From contig NZ_WKRD01000003.1 of assembly GCF_009680455.1 (NCBI RefSeq), positions 1-64,000 of the forward strand: 64,000 bases of DNA, written 5' to 3'. This document shows, piece after piece, positions 34,394 to 43,072 of this stretch. The notes beneath the pieces are model-generated. The model saw only the letters and a program-made list of their open reading frames with translations, did no database searches and had not been told where the DNA came from. How positions within the stretch are numbered: the first letter of the stretch is position 1; each line of letters opens with the position of its first letter. The stretch is from Lachnospira eligens. GTDB lineage: Bacteria > Bacillota > Clostridia > Lachnospirales > Lachnospiraceae. The translations under genes were made by a program, and so were the position numbers.

Positions 34394-35020
34394 ATGGCTA
34401 TTAGTTTAGAGGAATTTAGTAATGATTTTAAAGAAACAATAAAGGTAATATTTGATGAAACTGAAGGTAGTGAATGGTATAAAGATTTTCTGTGTAAATT
34501 TAAAAAATTAACTGAGAAAGATGATAAAAAAGTAGGTTATTATGGTTGCAGTATAGGAACAATCGAATTAATGCTCTTTATAAGAAAAAGAATGAGAGAT
34601 GAAGGTCTTGCACCTGATATAGCTTTAGAAAACAATTCATTTAAAAAGAGAGATAGGTTACATTATATAAAAAAATATTGCCCTAAATTTTGCAATTTAT
34701 TTCCGCGTACATGTGAATGCGAAGAAAAGTATGACTTAAACTATAAAGTAGATGGATGGAATTATACGGATATTAAGTATTCTTGTGAAGATTGGATTAA
34801 AATTCTTCCTGTAGAACAAAAAGATAAAGACAAGTCAGTGAAAGAATACTTAACACATTTATATTATAATGAATTGGATCATTATTTAACAAATTGCGTT
34901 AGTAAATTGAAAAATGAATGTGTCAAAAATGAGAATAGTTCTGATTATAAAGAAGGAATTAAAGCTCCTAAAGAAAGAGGATTATTATGCATTAGAGAAG
35001 AAATAAAAGATAAATTTTAA
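34394..35020 (+). CDS. Hypothetical soluble protein
   Basis: A 208-residue charged protein with a central cysteine group (KKYCPKFCNLFPRTCECEE, about residues 93-111) that could hold a metal, and otherwise helical sequence. There is no signal peptide or membrane helix. Its base composition is more AT-rich than its neighbours and GAAAGGGG precedes the start. It ends the first part of the island. No family recognised. Confidence 0.6.
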   Translation: MAISLEEFSNDFKETIKVIFDETEGSEWYKDFLCKFKKLTEKDDKKVGYYGCSIGTIELMLFIRKRMRDEGLAPDIALENNSFKKRDRLHYIKKYCPKFCNLFPRTCECEEKYDLNYKVDGWNYTDIKYSCEDWIKILPVEQKDKDKSVKEYLTHLYYNELDHYLTNCVSKLKNECVKNENSSDYKEGIKAPKERGLLCIREEIKDKF

Positions 35021-35070
35021 AAATTATAAATTATGATTATTTACAAATAAAAAGACATCCACCCAAAGGC

Positions 35071-35100
35071 GAAAAAACCCGACCTCTCCGACATTATAAT
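35071..35100 (+). promoter_or_regulatory. Island promoter element, copy C
   Basis: GAAAAAACCCGAC (35,071-35,083), 11 bases, then TATAAT (35,095-35,100), identical in layout to copies A and B. Downstream similarity with copy A continues (TATAAT, AATAAT and CGAGAG shared). A short frame TTG...TAG (35,124-35,156; about ten codons) with GAGAGG upstream could be a leader peptide. It drives the operon beginning at 35,185. Confidence 0.65.
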
Positions 35101-35184
35101 AAATAATAGACGAGAGGTCATCTTGTCTGAACACAAAACACCATATAAAAGATAGGAGAACAGCCAGACGAAAGGAGCTTATTA

Positions 35185-35685
35185 ATGAAAAGAAGAAATC
35201 AATACATAAGCCAGCTCGGAGTATCGGGAAGAATTTATGGTGGTAATTTTGTTACAGAGAAAAAGCTGTACAGAATTCATCAAAGATATCGATATGGATT
35301 TGATTATCGTGACATTTTTAATATGGATATGTCATATGCAGAATGGTTATACTCACATATGCGAATGTATAAGGATAATAGTGTTCATGATGATACTATG
35401 GCTACTGTAACATTTGATGGCAAAGAATACACCATACAAGAGGCGGTGGATTGGATTATTGAAAATATCGGGGAATTTATCAGATATGATTATTATTTGG
35501 ATACACATTTTGATTACATAACAAGATATCCTCTTATAGGAAAAATTATGAGTAAATTTAATCCGGCTGTCAGAATGTATTTACAGGAGTATGAATGGCT
35601 TGAAGATAATGAGTGTCAAATAACGGATAATTTTATTAAAGCAGGCGGACTATTTATTGAGATAATGCAATATTGCTGGTTGTAG
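35185..35685 (+). CDS. Hypothetical protein, first gene of island operon
   Basis: A 166-residue soluble protein rich in Tyr, Asp and Arg (RIHQRYRYGFDYRDIFNMDMSYAEWLYSHMRMY). A segment AVDWIIENIGEFIRYDYYLDTHFDYITRYPL suggests an all-helical fold. CGAAAGGAGC precedes the ATG. It is the first gene after island promoter C. No motif supports a function. Confidence 0.65.
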   Translation: MKRRNQYISQLGVSGRIYGGNFVTEKKLYRIHQRYRYGFDYRDIFNMDMSYAEWLYSHMRMYKDNSVHDDTMATVTFDGKEYTIQEAVDWIIENIGEFIRYDYYLDTHFDYITRYPLIGKIMSKFNPAVRMYLQEYEWLEDNECQITDNFIKAGGLFIEIMQYCWL

Positions 35686-35716
35686 GAAATAATGTCTATA
35701 GATAAGGAGAATCACA

Positions 35717-36235
35717 ATGACAATTAAATTTAAAGAGATAAGAAGATTTCTGGCAAGAAACATAAGATTATCAATCTGCTTTTTAGATGGGCATTATCAT
35801 AATTATCTGTTGGTATCCGATATTCTGTCTTCGGAATATGATGAGTTCTATGTGTACGGAGTAGGTATGACTGATGTGGAGTTTTCGAAGGATATCTATT
35901 CAGAACCAGAAGAACCAAATGGTGAGGTAAGTATATCTATGAGTAATCTTACAATACAGCCAGCGTTAGAGATAGTATTATCTGATAAGCCACGGAATAT
36001 TGAGAGAAACATTTGTGATAATCTGACATTTAAAGATCTAAAGCCGTATTTACAAGTTATAGGTGAGTTCAATATTGTTAATAAGCTGGACTGGTCAGAT
36101 GAATCATATAAGTGCAGAGAAAACATTCCAGAAAAATATGACAACATGTATGTGTATGGCATTGGAATGGAGAGAATCTCTGACCATAAGAAAAGAATGG
36201 TGTTGGTGCTTTCGGACAACCCAAGACAGAACTAA
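35717..36235 (+). CDS. Hypothetical protein with internal duplication
   Basis: A 172-residue protein built of two similar halves. Half 1 has FKEIRRFLA, YDEFYVYGVGM and LEIVLSDKPRN; half 2 has FKDLKPYLQ, YDNMYVYGIGM and MVLVLSDNPRQN. The matching order shows a tandem domain duplication of about 85 residues. AAGGAGAATCACA gives the ribosome binding site. Its stop touches the start of the next gene, so the pair is coupled. No family recognised. Confidence 0.7.
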   Translation: MTIKFKEIRRFLARNIRLSICFLDGHYHNYLLVSDILSSEYDEFYVYGVGMTDVEFSKDIYSEPEEPNGEVSISMSNLTIQPALEIVLSDKPRNIERNICDNLTFKDLKPYLQVIGEFNIVNKLDWSDESYKCRENIPEKYDNMYVYGIGMERISDHKKRMVLVLSDNPRQN

Positions 36236-36631
36236 ATGCAAAAAGAGGCTGATAAATTGAAGTGTAAAAATTGTAAATACAAAACCAATATAGCAAATAC
36301 GAGTGAAACAGGTTCGGCAATATGCTCATATCCAAGCTCATGGTTGCCTGTAAATATCGAAGATAACTGCCATTTTATTCCAGAAAAGAGGGAACTTACT
36401 TGTAGTGATTGTTCCAGATTGCATGAAGATATGGCGTGTTTTAGCTGCGCTGAAGATGACAGTGCAATATTTAATGGGCAGTTGTGCAGGGGATTTATAG
36501 ATAAAAGAAAAGAAGAATTGAATAGTATTCTTATGTTTTGGAAAGTACAGGGATTTTATGACCGTAAAAAAATAAATGAATTAATCGACGAATTTGAACA
36601 GTTTTATGATAGTTTTTTTAAGCAGGAGTAA
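36236..36631 (+). CDS. Cysteine-rich small protein
   Basis: A 131-residue protein with three paired-cysteine segments: LKCKNCKYK, LTCSDCSRLHEDMACFSC and a final LCRGF, a probable double zinc ribbon in the N-terminal 85 residues, followed by a helical tail (KKINELIDEFEQFYDSFF). It starts immediately after the stop of the preceding gene (TAAATG). Zinc-ribbon proteins of this kind often serve as adaptors; the role is unknown. Confidence 0.65.
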   Translation: MQKEADKLKCKNCKYKTNIANTSETGSAICSYPSSWLPVNIEDNCHFIPEKRELTCSDCSRLHEDMACFSCAEDDSAIFNGQLCRGFIDKRKEELNSILMFWKVQGFYDRKKINELIDEFEQFYDSFFKQE

Positions 36632-36636
36632 TACAT

Positions 36637-36810
36637 TTGAACATAGTAGATAAATGTGAAAAAGAGGCAGACATAACTTTATCAGACATAGAAAAGATGA
36701 ATATGTATGATATAAAAGCTGCACATATCAAAGAAGATAAACAGAAAATTATTGAAATTGAAGGAAAGTTTAGCGTGATTGATACACTGAAGGATTTATT
36801 AAAAATGTAA
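36637..36810 (+). CDS. Small 57-residue protein with TTG start
   Basis: TTG at 36,637 has AGGAGTAATACA upstream and opens a 57-codon frame (begins MNIVDKCEKEAD; ends IDTLKDLLKM) rich in Lys, Glu, Asp and Ile. It starts five bases after the stop of the cysteine-rich gene and ends 16 bases before the phosphoesterase gene, filling the gap exactly as an operon member would. No family recognised. Confidence 0.55.
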   Translation: MNIVDKCEKEADITLSDIEKMNMYDIKAAHIKEDKQKIIEIEGKFSVIDTLKDLLKM

Positions 36811-36826
36811 TGAGAGGCACATATTT

Positions 36827-37510
36827 ATGGATATTACAATAGATGATAATAGAAATGTATATGTGGTTTCGGATATTCATAATTATGCAGATGGATTTAA
36901 AAGGCTGTTAAAGAAGATACAGTTTAATGAGAATGATTTGCTGATTATTGATGGAGATATATTTGACCGTGGAGATAAGCCAGTTGAGCTGTATTTTGAA
37001 ATATTAAAATATCCCAATATACAGGTGATACAGGGCAATCATGATGTCTGGGTTGCAAGGCAGATTATTGAACAATTCGGACATAGAAAAACTGGAGAAT
37101 ATATTTCTTATAATACAGTGGCTATTATGGAGAAGCGGCTGACAGCTGTTGATATGTTAAGACTTGCTGAATGGATACAGGAAAAGCCATATTATATTAA
37201 TCTCACCATTAATGGCAGGAAATATCAGATAGCACATGCACAGACATTTCTGACGCCTGAGCGTATGTTGGATAAAAGAAAGATATATATGGGAGACGGG
37301 CATTATGAGTATTTTATCAGGGGTATGGAGGAACATGAGCAGTTTATATCTGTTGTGGGGCATACTGTAACTGATAACAGGAGAATATGGGTGTCTCCTT
37401 CAGGACGGACTATACGCATAGATTGTGGCGCTGGTTATAAATGTTATGGTAAAGAGGGAACACTGGGAGCAATAAGGTTAAATGACATGAGAGAATTTTA
37501 TATAGATTAA
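36827..37510 (+). CDS. Calcineurin-like metallophosphoesterase 1
   Basis: A 227-residue phosphoesterase of the PPP/ApaH-like branch. The motif series is complete: VVSDIHNYADG (GDxHG equivalent, DIH), IDGDIFDRGDKP (GDxxDRG), IQGNHDVWV (GNHD), and later histidines in IAHAQTF and VVGHTVTDNRRIW. It should bind two metals and cleave a phosphomonoester or a dinucleoside polyphosphate. GAGAGGCACATATTT precedes the start. It ends the first island operon. Confidence 0.88.
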   Translation: MDITIDDNRNVYVVSDIHNYADGFKRLLKKIQFNENDLLIIDGDIFDRGDKPVELYFEILKYPNIQVIQGNHDVWVARQIIEQFGHRKTGEYISYNTVAIMEKRLTAVDMLRLAEWIQEKPYYINLTINGRKYQIAHAQTFLTPERMLDKRKIYMGDGHYEYFIRGMEEHEQFISVVGHTVTDNRRIWVSPSGRTIRIDCGAGYKCYGKEGTLGAIRLNDMREFYID

Positions 37511-37528
37511 TAAATTTTGATAAATGGT

Positions 37529-37558
37529 GGAAAAAACCGACCAAACTGTTATTATAAT
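37529..37558 (+). promoter_or_regulatory. Island promoter element, copy B
   Basis: GGAAAAAACCGAC (37,529-37,541), 11 bases, then TATAAT (37,553-37,558), 39 bases before the WYL regulator start. It has the same spacing as copies A and C. Confidence 0.65.
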
Positions 37559-37596
37559 AGAGAATACAATATATTATGATTAACACGAGGTGACAT

Positions 37597-38802
37597 ATGG
37601 CAAAGAGAAAGATTCAGAAACCAACCCGTTTTGAGCGTATGTATAAGGTCTGGGATTATCTGAGAAAGAATACAGACAGAAGACACCCTACCAGTATTGC
37701 AAAGATGAGGAAAGATGAAAATATAAATGCGTATATTGGTGATAAGGAGACTATTAACAGGCTTTTAAAAGATATGGCAAATATTATGAATCTGGAAGAT
37801 GGAGGAAGTGATTATAAGCCAGAGGCTGAGTGGAGGCTGTATTTTGATGATTTCAAGAAGTTTTACGGTGATAAGGAAAGATATGAACGGGATGATTCTG
37901 ATGAAGATGATTCTTATATTGCAAATGTAATGCGAATAAAGAACCTTTACTATAACAGAACATTTTCTGAGAAAGAGGTTGATTCAATTATTGAGGGTAT
38001 TATGGCAACAAGGACACTGGATTCCAAGTCGGCGCAGGAGCTTGTCAGGAAGGTTGAGGACAATATGACTACGGTATTTTATAAGAGAACGCCGAGACAT
38101 ATATGTAAGGTTCAGGAGCCGGAGCTTGCAGATAGGGAACTGCTGAAGGACAATCTTGCCATTATACAGAAAGCAATTGATGATAATGTGAGAATACAAT
38201 TCAGATTCAATGGCTATTCTTATGAGAAAAAGCTGGAGCCGGTCAGGGCGGAGATGGACGAGCTTAGCCCATACTATATTGTTGCGAGTGGTGGAAAATA
38301 CTATCTGCTGGCGGCTAAAGAGTATGAGGGTTACAAGCCCAATATGTCTATATGGCGGATTGACCTTATGACGGATATAGAGATTCCAGGAAGAAATGAC
38401 AGGCTTCATATTAAGGGGATACCGCGTATCCCAAAGAAAAATGTTTCAAATCTTCCAGAAAAATGGTCAGAAGATTTTCAGTTGAAACATCTTAATATGT
38501 CGTTTGATAAGCCGGTTCCGGTAACGCTAAGAATTAAGAGTGAAAAATGTGAAGGCAATCCGAAAAAGAGAGTCCGCCCCGGTTATACATTTTTACATGA
38601 CTGGTTCGGAGATTCATTCACATACATAAGAACAGAAAAAGAGCCACCATATGACGATATCGTCAGGGTGGAGTGTTCACCTTATGGTATGGCACACTGG
38701 GCATTGCAATATAGTGAACTTGTGGAAGTTCTTGAGCCGGAAAGTCTGCGGGAAGATATTAAAAGTAAGATAAAGGCATTAAATGAAAAGTATTCATTGT
38801 GA
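37597..38802 (+). CDS. WYL-domain transcription regulator 1
   Basis: A 401-residue regulator. An N-terminal winged helix (about 5-65; RKNTDRRHPTSIAKMRKDENINAYIGDKETINRLLKDM) is followed by a WYL ligand-binding domain (about 190-290: IQFRFNGYSYEKKLEPVRAEMDELSPYYIVASGGKYYLLA) and a WCX-like C-terminal extension. WYL domains sense nucleic acids or nucleotides and often govern phage-defence or repair islands. CGAGGTGACAT precedes the ATG. It is directly behind island promoter B, so it probably acts on this promoter family. Confidence 0.9.
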   Translation: MAKRKIQKPTRFERMYKVWDYLRKNTDRRHPTSIAKMRKDENINAYIGDKETINRLLKDMANIMNLEDGGSDYKPEAEWRLYFDDFKKFYGDKERYERDDSDEDDSYIANVMRIKNLYYNRTFSEKEVDSIIEGIMATRTLDSKSAQELVRKVEDNMTTVFYKRTPRHICKVQEPELADRELLKDNLAIIQKAIDDNVRIQFRFNGYSYEKKLEPVRAEMDELSPYYIVASGGKYYLLAAKEYEGYKPNMSIWRIDLMTDIEIPGRNDRLHIKGIPRIPKKNVSNLPEKWSEDFQLKHLNMSFDKPVPVTLRIKSEKCEGNPKKRVRPGYTFLHDWFGDSFTYIRTEKEPPYDDIVRVECSPYGMAHWALQYSELVEVLEPESLREDIKSKIKALNEKYSL

Positions 38803-38837
38803 AAAGAAGTTAGATTAATAGGAGGAAAGTGGAGTTT

Positions 38838-39746
38838 ATGTCAAAAGTATCTTTTGTGATTGGAGCGATGGCTTCTGGTAAAACACATTTCATAAAACAA
38901 TTTTTTGCTGATAAGGATGTTGATGTTTTAAATATTTTTGACTATCAACAAAATGCATATAAAGAATCTGGATTTGGAGAAATGATGCCTATAGGAGTTC
39001 AATTCAGATGTTTGATGAAAGCTAATGATATGCTTCTTAACGATATCATCGAAAAACTGAAATGTGGAAGAGATGTTGTCGTAGAACAGACATTTTTTAA
39101 AGCAAAGCGTCGAATTGTTTATGTTGATGCGATACGTGAATCTGTTGATGCAGAAATGGAAATATATGTTATGTGCCCAAGTGATGAGAGATGGCAGAAA
39201 AATATTAGAATAAGAAATTTGGAAGAGGGTTGTGGCTCTTTTAAGATGAATATTTCAGAGATAGAATTTCCGAATCCGATTGAAGGATTTGATTCAATTT
39301 ATGAGGTGTCAGAAGACGGCATCAAATTAAGATTAGATCCGCCTTTGGATGAGCAGTTCCTGATAGATGCAAGAAAACAGATTACAGACGAAAAAGAGAG
39401 AATAGAAAAAGAAGATGATAAATCAAGGAAACGTAAAGCTTTATTGGAGAGTATGAAAACACGACCGTTTTGGCACTATTGTGAAGTGTGTGGAAAGAAG
39501 GAGTTTTTGACTGACGAAGATGCATTCAATAGGGGATGGGATTACCCGCCTAAAATGGGTTCCTTTGGGCTGCTTGGACCTCGGACATGTGGGAATTGCA
39601 AAATGAGGGATACTTTGTATTGGAAGATACAGACATCTGGGAAGCTTCCGATAGTCATAGAAGGAGATTTGAACGAAAAAGATCTTATTACTTGGAGACG
39701 TATAAAAGGAGAACCAGAGAGCCTCCTTAACGAAGAAAATCAGTAA
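38838..39746 (+). CDS. Zeta-like P-loop kinase with C-terminal zinc ribbon
   Basis: A 302-residue protein. The N-terminal ~170 residues form a P-loop kinase: Walker A IGAMASGKTHFIKQFF, VVVEQTFFKAKRR and an arginine-rich lid (DERWQKNIRIRNLEEG), the zeta-toxin or polynucleotide-kinase style. A charged linker (ERIEKEDDKSRKRKA) leads to a zinc ribbon (YCEVCGKKEF ... TCGNCKMRD) and a tail. GGAGG lies 12 bases before the ATG at 38,838. A kinase that phosphorylates a nucleic acid or nucleotide would fit the phosphoesterases around it, but the substrate is unknown. Confidence 0.72.
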   Translation: MSKVSFVIGAMASGKTHFIKQFFADKDVDVLNIFDYQQNAYKESGFGEMMPIGVQFRCLMKANDMLLNDIIEKLKCGRDVVVEQTFFKAKRRIVYVDAIRESVDAEMEIYVMCPSDERWQKNIRIRNLEEGCGSFKMNISEIEFPNPIEGFDSIYEVSEDGIKLRLDPPLDEQFLIDARKQITDEKERIEKEDDKSRKRKALLESMKTRPFWHYCEVCGKKEFLTDEDAFNRGWDYPPKMGSFGLLGPRTCGNCKMRDTLYWKIQTSGKLPIVIEGDLNEKDLITWRRIKGEPESLLNEENQ

Positions 39747-39782
39747 TGGGAGAACTTTACATTAATTAATGGAGGAATGTAA

Positions 39783-40817
39783 ATGATTGATATAACAATG
39801 TCAGATGATTATAGGAAGTTTTTAGAAGAACAAAATTATAACTTTACAGATTTCCAGACAGCAACTCTTGTCTGGAATGACCCCATGAAAAGCAGACAGC
39901 AGAAGCTGGAGGCATTGGCTTTATTAAGAGACACTACTAAAGATATTGTACTTAAGAAGCAGATCATCGAAAGAATAGAGTATGAAAATAAATTGTTTGA
40001 TACATTTAAAGATAATTCTAAGGGCAGGTATGTATATTTTGTAGAAAACAACGAAGGGGACAGCAGAGGTTTTTTCGGTGATTATGAAAGAGCCGTACAT
40101 TATATCACTAAATATATAGCGGAAAATGAAAAGTATAACAATAAGTATATGGAAGAAAATAAAAAAGAAATAATAAATAGTGAATTGTTATATGAAATAC
40201 GTAAGCAGATAATTGTGAAATCAGATGATGATGAGAAGAATCTGGTAAGGTGTACGGGAAGACCCGGTTCAAAATTTAATTATGAAAAATATGAGGATTA
40301 TGATGGTCTGCCAGTGGGAACTTATACATTAAATAACAAAGGGAATATAGTTCATTGGTGGAGTGATGAACTGTCAAAAGAGGAAGCAGACATAGTAAAT
40401 CCGTTCAGACCGGAAAGATTTGAAGGTGCATTTTTTGAAATCCCATTTTGTTATAAGTCAGCAGGTACTCCAGTGAAGGATATAGTAGATGGAACATATG
40501 GAATACTTTCATTTGGAGAAGATGACTGGAATGATTATCTTCAAGAGATTAAAGACAGAAAATGGGAAGTTGATTATTCAGATATTCAGGCTGTGGTTTT
40601 ATATCCAATAAAGTCGGAGTACTGGGATCATATGCATTGTAATCCATTGCATCTTCAGATGGAACTGCCGCCACATATGGAGAACAAAGAGGAAGATGCA
40701 GCTTATAGGAGAGCCATGGAAGCGCTCAGTGATTATTGCTTTTACAAAGGAGAGCACAATACAGAGGAAACAGCTAAACGGTGTATGAGGGAATATGCTA
40801 AGGTTTGTAGAAAATAA
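39783..40817 (+). CDS. Hypothetical protein with shared N-terminal helical module
   Basis: A 344-residue soluble protein. Residues about 8-70 (KFLEEQNYNFTDFQTATLVWND, KLEALALLRDTTKDIVLKKQ) match in pattern the N-terminus of the protein at 42,035, a helical module I have seen in many orphan Lachnospiraceae proteins. The rest has a middle domain (GRYVYFVENNEGDSRGFFGDYERAVHYI) and a C-terminal region with no clear motif. GGAGGAATGTAA precedes the ATG. No function can be assigned. Confidence 0.68.
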   Translation: MIDITMSDDYRKFLEEQNYNFTDFQTATLVWNDPMKSRQQKLEALALLRDTTKDIVLKKQIIERIEYENKLFDTFKDNSKGRYVYFVENNEGDSRGFFGDYERAVHYITKYIAENEKYNNKYMEENKKEIINSELLYEIRKQIIVKSDDDEKNLVRCTGRPGSKFNYEKYEDYDGLPVGTYTLNNKGNIVHWWSDELSKEEADIVNPFRPERFEGAFFEIPFCYKSAGTPVKDIVDGTYGILSFGEDDWNDYLQEIKDRKWEVDYSDIQAVVLYPIKSEYWDHMHCNPLHLQMELPPHMENKEEDAAYRRAMEALSDYCFYKGEHNTEETAKRCMREYAKVCRK

Positions 40818-40834
40818 TAGATTAAGGAGAAAAT

Positions 40835-41740
40835 ATGAATAAAAGAGATTACGAAAAAACTAATGATTATAAGAAAAGTATAGAGATTTTAAAAGGGTTT
40901 GTGAGAGATGTCTTAGATGGAAATATAGAGAAATTAAAAGATTTTGATTTTACTGATTTAACAACATATGTTGGAGATAATATTGATTCAGATATGTATC
41001 TTATTACACAAGCTATATATATTATTCTTTGGGGTGATATATATGACTTGACTTTTGAAAAAATGGGTTCGTGGACTTGGAATAATAGATATCCTTTTAG
41101 AGGTGATACAATGAACTCCTTCGGATCTTTATTTGGTAAGGAAGATAAGGAAAAAGGTAGAGAGTTTGCTTTTCGAGCTAAATATTACAATGCAGATCAA
41201 AATCCCCATTTATGGGCAAAGATAAAGAAATTTTCAAAATCTTACCATTGTATAGGAAATTTCATTGTTATTCCTAACAGGGGAACTTTGGAAAAAGGTA
41301 TTAATGGAGCAAGAGGTAAATATTACAATGAAGAAAAGTGTGAAGGAATGAGGGATTATTTTGATTGGTTTTTAATAGCGATTGCTAATTACCAAAACAA
41401 GGTAAAGAGAGGGGATAATCATTTAAGTAAATTTGAGATGCAACTTCAAATGAATCCAGAATATAATCCAGAATATAATCCAGCATTTTTATCTATAAAA
41501 GAATGGGAAGAACGATTTTTTTTAAAACCATATTTTAAAGAGGGTGAACCAATTGTACTGTTTAAAACACCATTAGAAGAGAGATTAAAGGTGACAGCAG
41601 CTAATGCTACGAATCCAAAGATTTCTTACTATGGAGCAGAAGAGTACCTTGAACTTCTAGAAGATTTCCTGGATAAATCAGAAGAGGTTATAGAATATAG
41701 AACAAATAAAATTATTGAGATTTTGAAGGAAAAATTGTAA
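40835..41740 (+). CDS. DUF6994-like protein
   Basis: A 301-residue soluble protein whose pattern (WGDIYDLTFEKMGSWTWNNRYPFRGDTMNSFGS, NPHLWAKIKKFSKSYHCIGNFIVIPN, MRDYFDWFLIAIANYQN) matches what I recall as the DUF6994 family, a widespread Firmicutes group of unknown function. An NPEYNPEYNP repeat lies near residue 208. AAGGAGAAAAT precedes the start. It is 17 bases after the preceding gene. Composition is more AT-rich than the phosphoesterases. Confidence 0.65.
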   Translation: MNKRDYEKTNDYKKSIEILKGFVRDVLDGNIEKLKDFDFTDLTTYVGDNIDSDMYLITQAIYIILWGDIYDLTFEKMGSWTWNNRYPFRGDTMNSFGSLFGKEDKEKGREFAFRAKYYNADQNPHLWAKIKKFSKSYHCIGNFIVIPNRGTLEKGINGARGKYYNEEKCEGMRDYFDWFLIAIANYQNKVKRGDNHLSKFEMQLQMNPEYNPEYNPAFLSIKEWEERFFLKPYFKEGEPIVLFKTPLEERLKVTAANATNPKISYYGAEEYLELLEDFLDKSEEVIEYRTNKIIEILKEKL

Positions 41741-41793
41741 AGAAACGCTGTTTGTATAATAGTGGTAGTTACACTGTTGGGGAGGTGCTTTTT

Positions 41794-42000
41794 ATGATGA
41801 ATTTGTCTGAATTCTTGGGAAATTGGGATGGTAATACATTAGTTTTTATTAAGACACATACAGATAAAGTGTTTTCAGGAAAAATCGCAGATGTGTCAGC
41901 GGATGTGGCGGGTAGGTATTGTATTCCGAAGGCTGGTGTAAAACACAATAAAGGAATAATGTATATAACTGTATATGACAAATTCAAGGAAGTTGAGTGA
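41794..42000 (+). CDS. Small hypothetical protein
   Basis: A 68-residue protein (MMNLSEFLGNWDGNTLVFIK ... VYDKFKEVE) of small beta-barrel-like composition. The ATG at 41,794 is chosen because GGGGAGGTGC sits just upstream; the frame is open from 41,752 but that start has no ribosome binding site. A TATAAT at 41,754-41,759 may be a promoter. No family recognised. Confidence 0.6.
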   Translation: MMNLSEFLGNWDGNTLVFIKTHTDKVFSGKIADVSADVAGRYCIPKAGVKHNKGIMYITVYDKFKEVE

Positions 42001-42034
42001 GATGAGTTAAAATAAAAGCGTAAGGAGGTGCCTG

Positions 42035-42886
42035 ATGATAGAAAATTTTATAGACAGATTTGTTCCATCCAGAGATGAAAGAGAGTTTCTTAAAGACAAG
42101 AGTGTTACATTTTCGGATGTGGAACAGGCAGAAATAATAATTAATCATGAGTGCTTAAAAAATTCAGAAAAAAAACAGGCAGTGCAAGAGTTGAAAGAAA
42201 CCATATCAGATAAAGAATTGATAGCGGATTTAAATAAGGCAATTGATGAAATACCGGATTCGGAGAATTGCTGGCACGAATCGGGTATGAAATGCTTTTA
42301 TAGAAAATTTGATATTCCACATAATTTCAGACATGGGGATATAGTAAGAGTTGTTGATGGGAAACATGAAGGGAATATCGGAGTAATACTTGGGCTTACA
42401 GATGAAGAGTATGAGAAATTTAAAGTCAAAAAGGGTGATTACAGTGATATACAGATATGTGTTGATGTGATATTCAGAGGATATGATTATCTTGGAGAAT
42501 TTTCACACTCGCATGTTAATCCAATATATATTGAGAGAATCCAGCTTCCAGAAAGTGATGCAAGGAAACATTACATCGACTATCTTGTGGAAACATACGA
42601 TAAACAGTATTTATCAGATTATAATACAGCTACACACAAAGAAAAAATAAAACAACGAATCCACATTTTGTCTGCCGTTATGTGGGCGCAGGAACATCAT
42701 AACCAGATTATGTATCTGGTGGATAGTGCAAAGGATAAAGCCTGTTTTCAGGAGATGCTAATGGAACAATATAATTTTGACAGAGAACAGGCATGTGCTA
42801 TTTCGGATATGAGAATGAGTGTGTATACAGCAATAGAAAAAGATAGAACAAAAAAGGAAATACAGGAATTATTAATGAAAATGTAA
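42035..42886 (+). CDS. Hypothetical protein with shared N-terminal helical module
   Basis: A 283-residue protein. Its N-terminal ~70 residues (REFLKDKSVTFSDVEQAEIII, KKQAVQELKETISDKELIADLN) share the module seen at 39,783. The middle part has HGDIVRVVDGKHEGNIGVILG, a KOW/SH3-like beta segment, and a helical C-terminus (LMEQYNFDREQACAISDMRMSVYTAIEK). AAGGAGGTGCCTG precedes the ATG. No enzymatic motif is seen. An RNA- or protein-binding adaptor role is possible. Confidence 0.68.
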   Translation: MIENFIDRFVPSRDEREFLKDKSVTFSDVEQAEIIINHECLKNSEKKQAVQELKETISDKELIADLNKAIDEIPDSENCWHESGMKCFYRKFDIPHNFRHGDIVRVVDGKHEGNIGVILGLTDEEYEKFKVKKGDYSDIQICVDVIFRGYDYLGEFSHSHVNPIYIERIQLPESDARKHYIDYLVETYDKQYLSDYNTATHKEKIKQRIHILSAVMWAQEHHNQIMYLVDSAKDKACFQEMLMEQYNFDREQACAISDMRMSVYTAIEKDRTKKEIQELLMKM

Positions 42887-42910
42887 TTATAAGAAAATGG
42901 AGGGCGTCAG

Positions 42911-43063
42911 ATGGAATTAAAACAATCAGATACGATAAACAGATATGATAAAGAAATGAAATCACAAGAGGAGTTAAAACATTTTCAGGAATCAGCGGCA
43001 CTTTTTTATAAAGACGCACAGGAATTATACAAAGAAGATGTCAAAAGAAGAAAGAATAATTAA
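42911..43063 (+). CDS. Small 50-residue protein
   Basis: A 50-codon frame (begins MELKQSDTINRYD; ends LYKEDVKRRKNN) with AATGGAGGGCGTCAG upstream. It is highly charged and helical. It fits between its neighbours with only 24 and nine bases of spacing, so it is a probable operon member. No family recognised. Confidence 0.6.
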   Translation: MELKQSDTINRYDKEMKSQEELKHFQESAALFYKDAQELYKEDVKRRKNN

Positions 43064-43072
43064 AGGTGAAGT

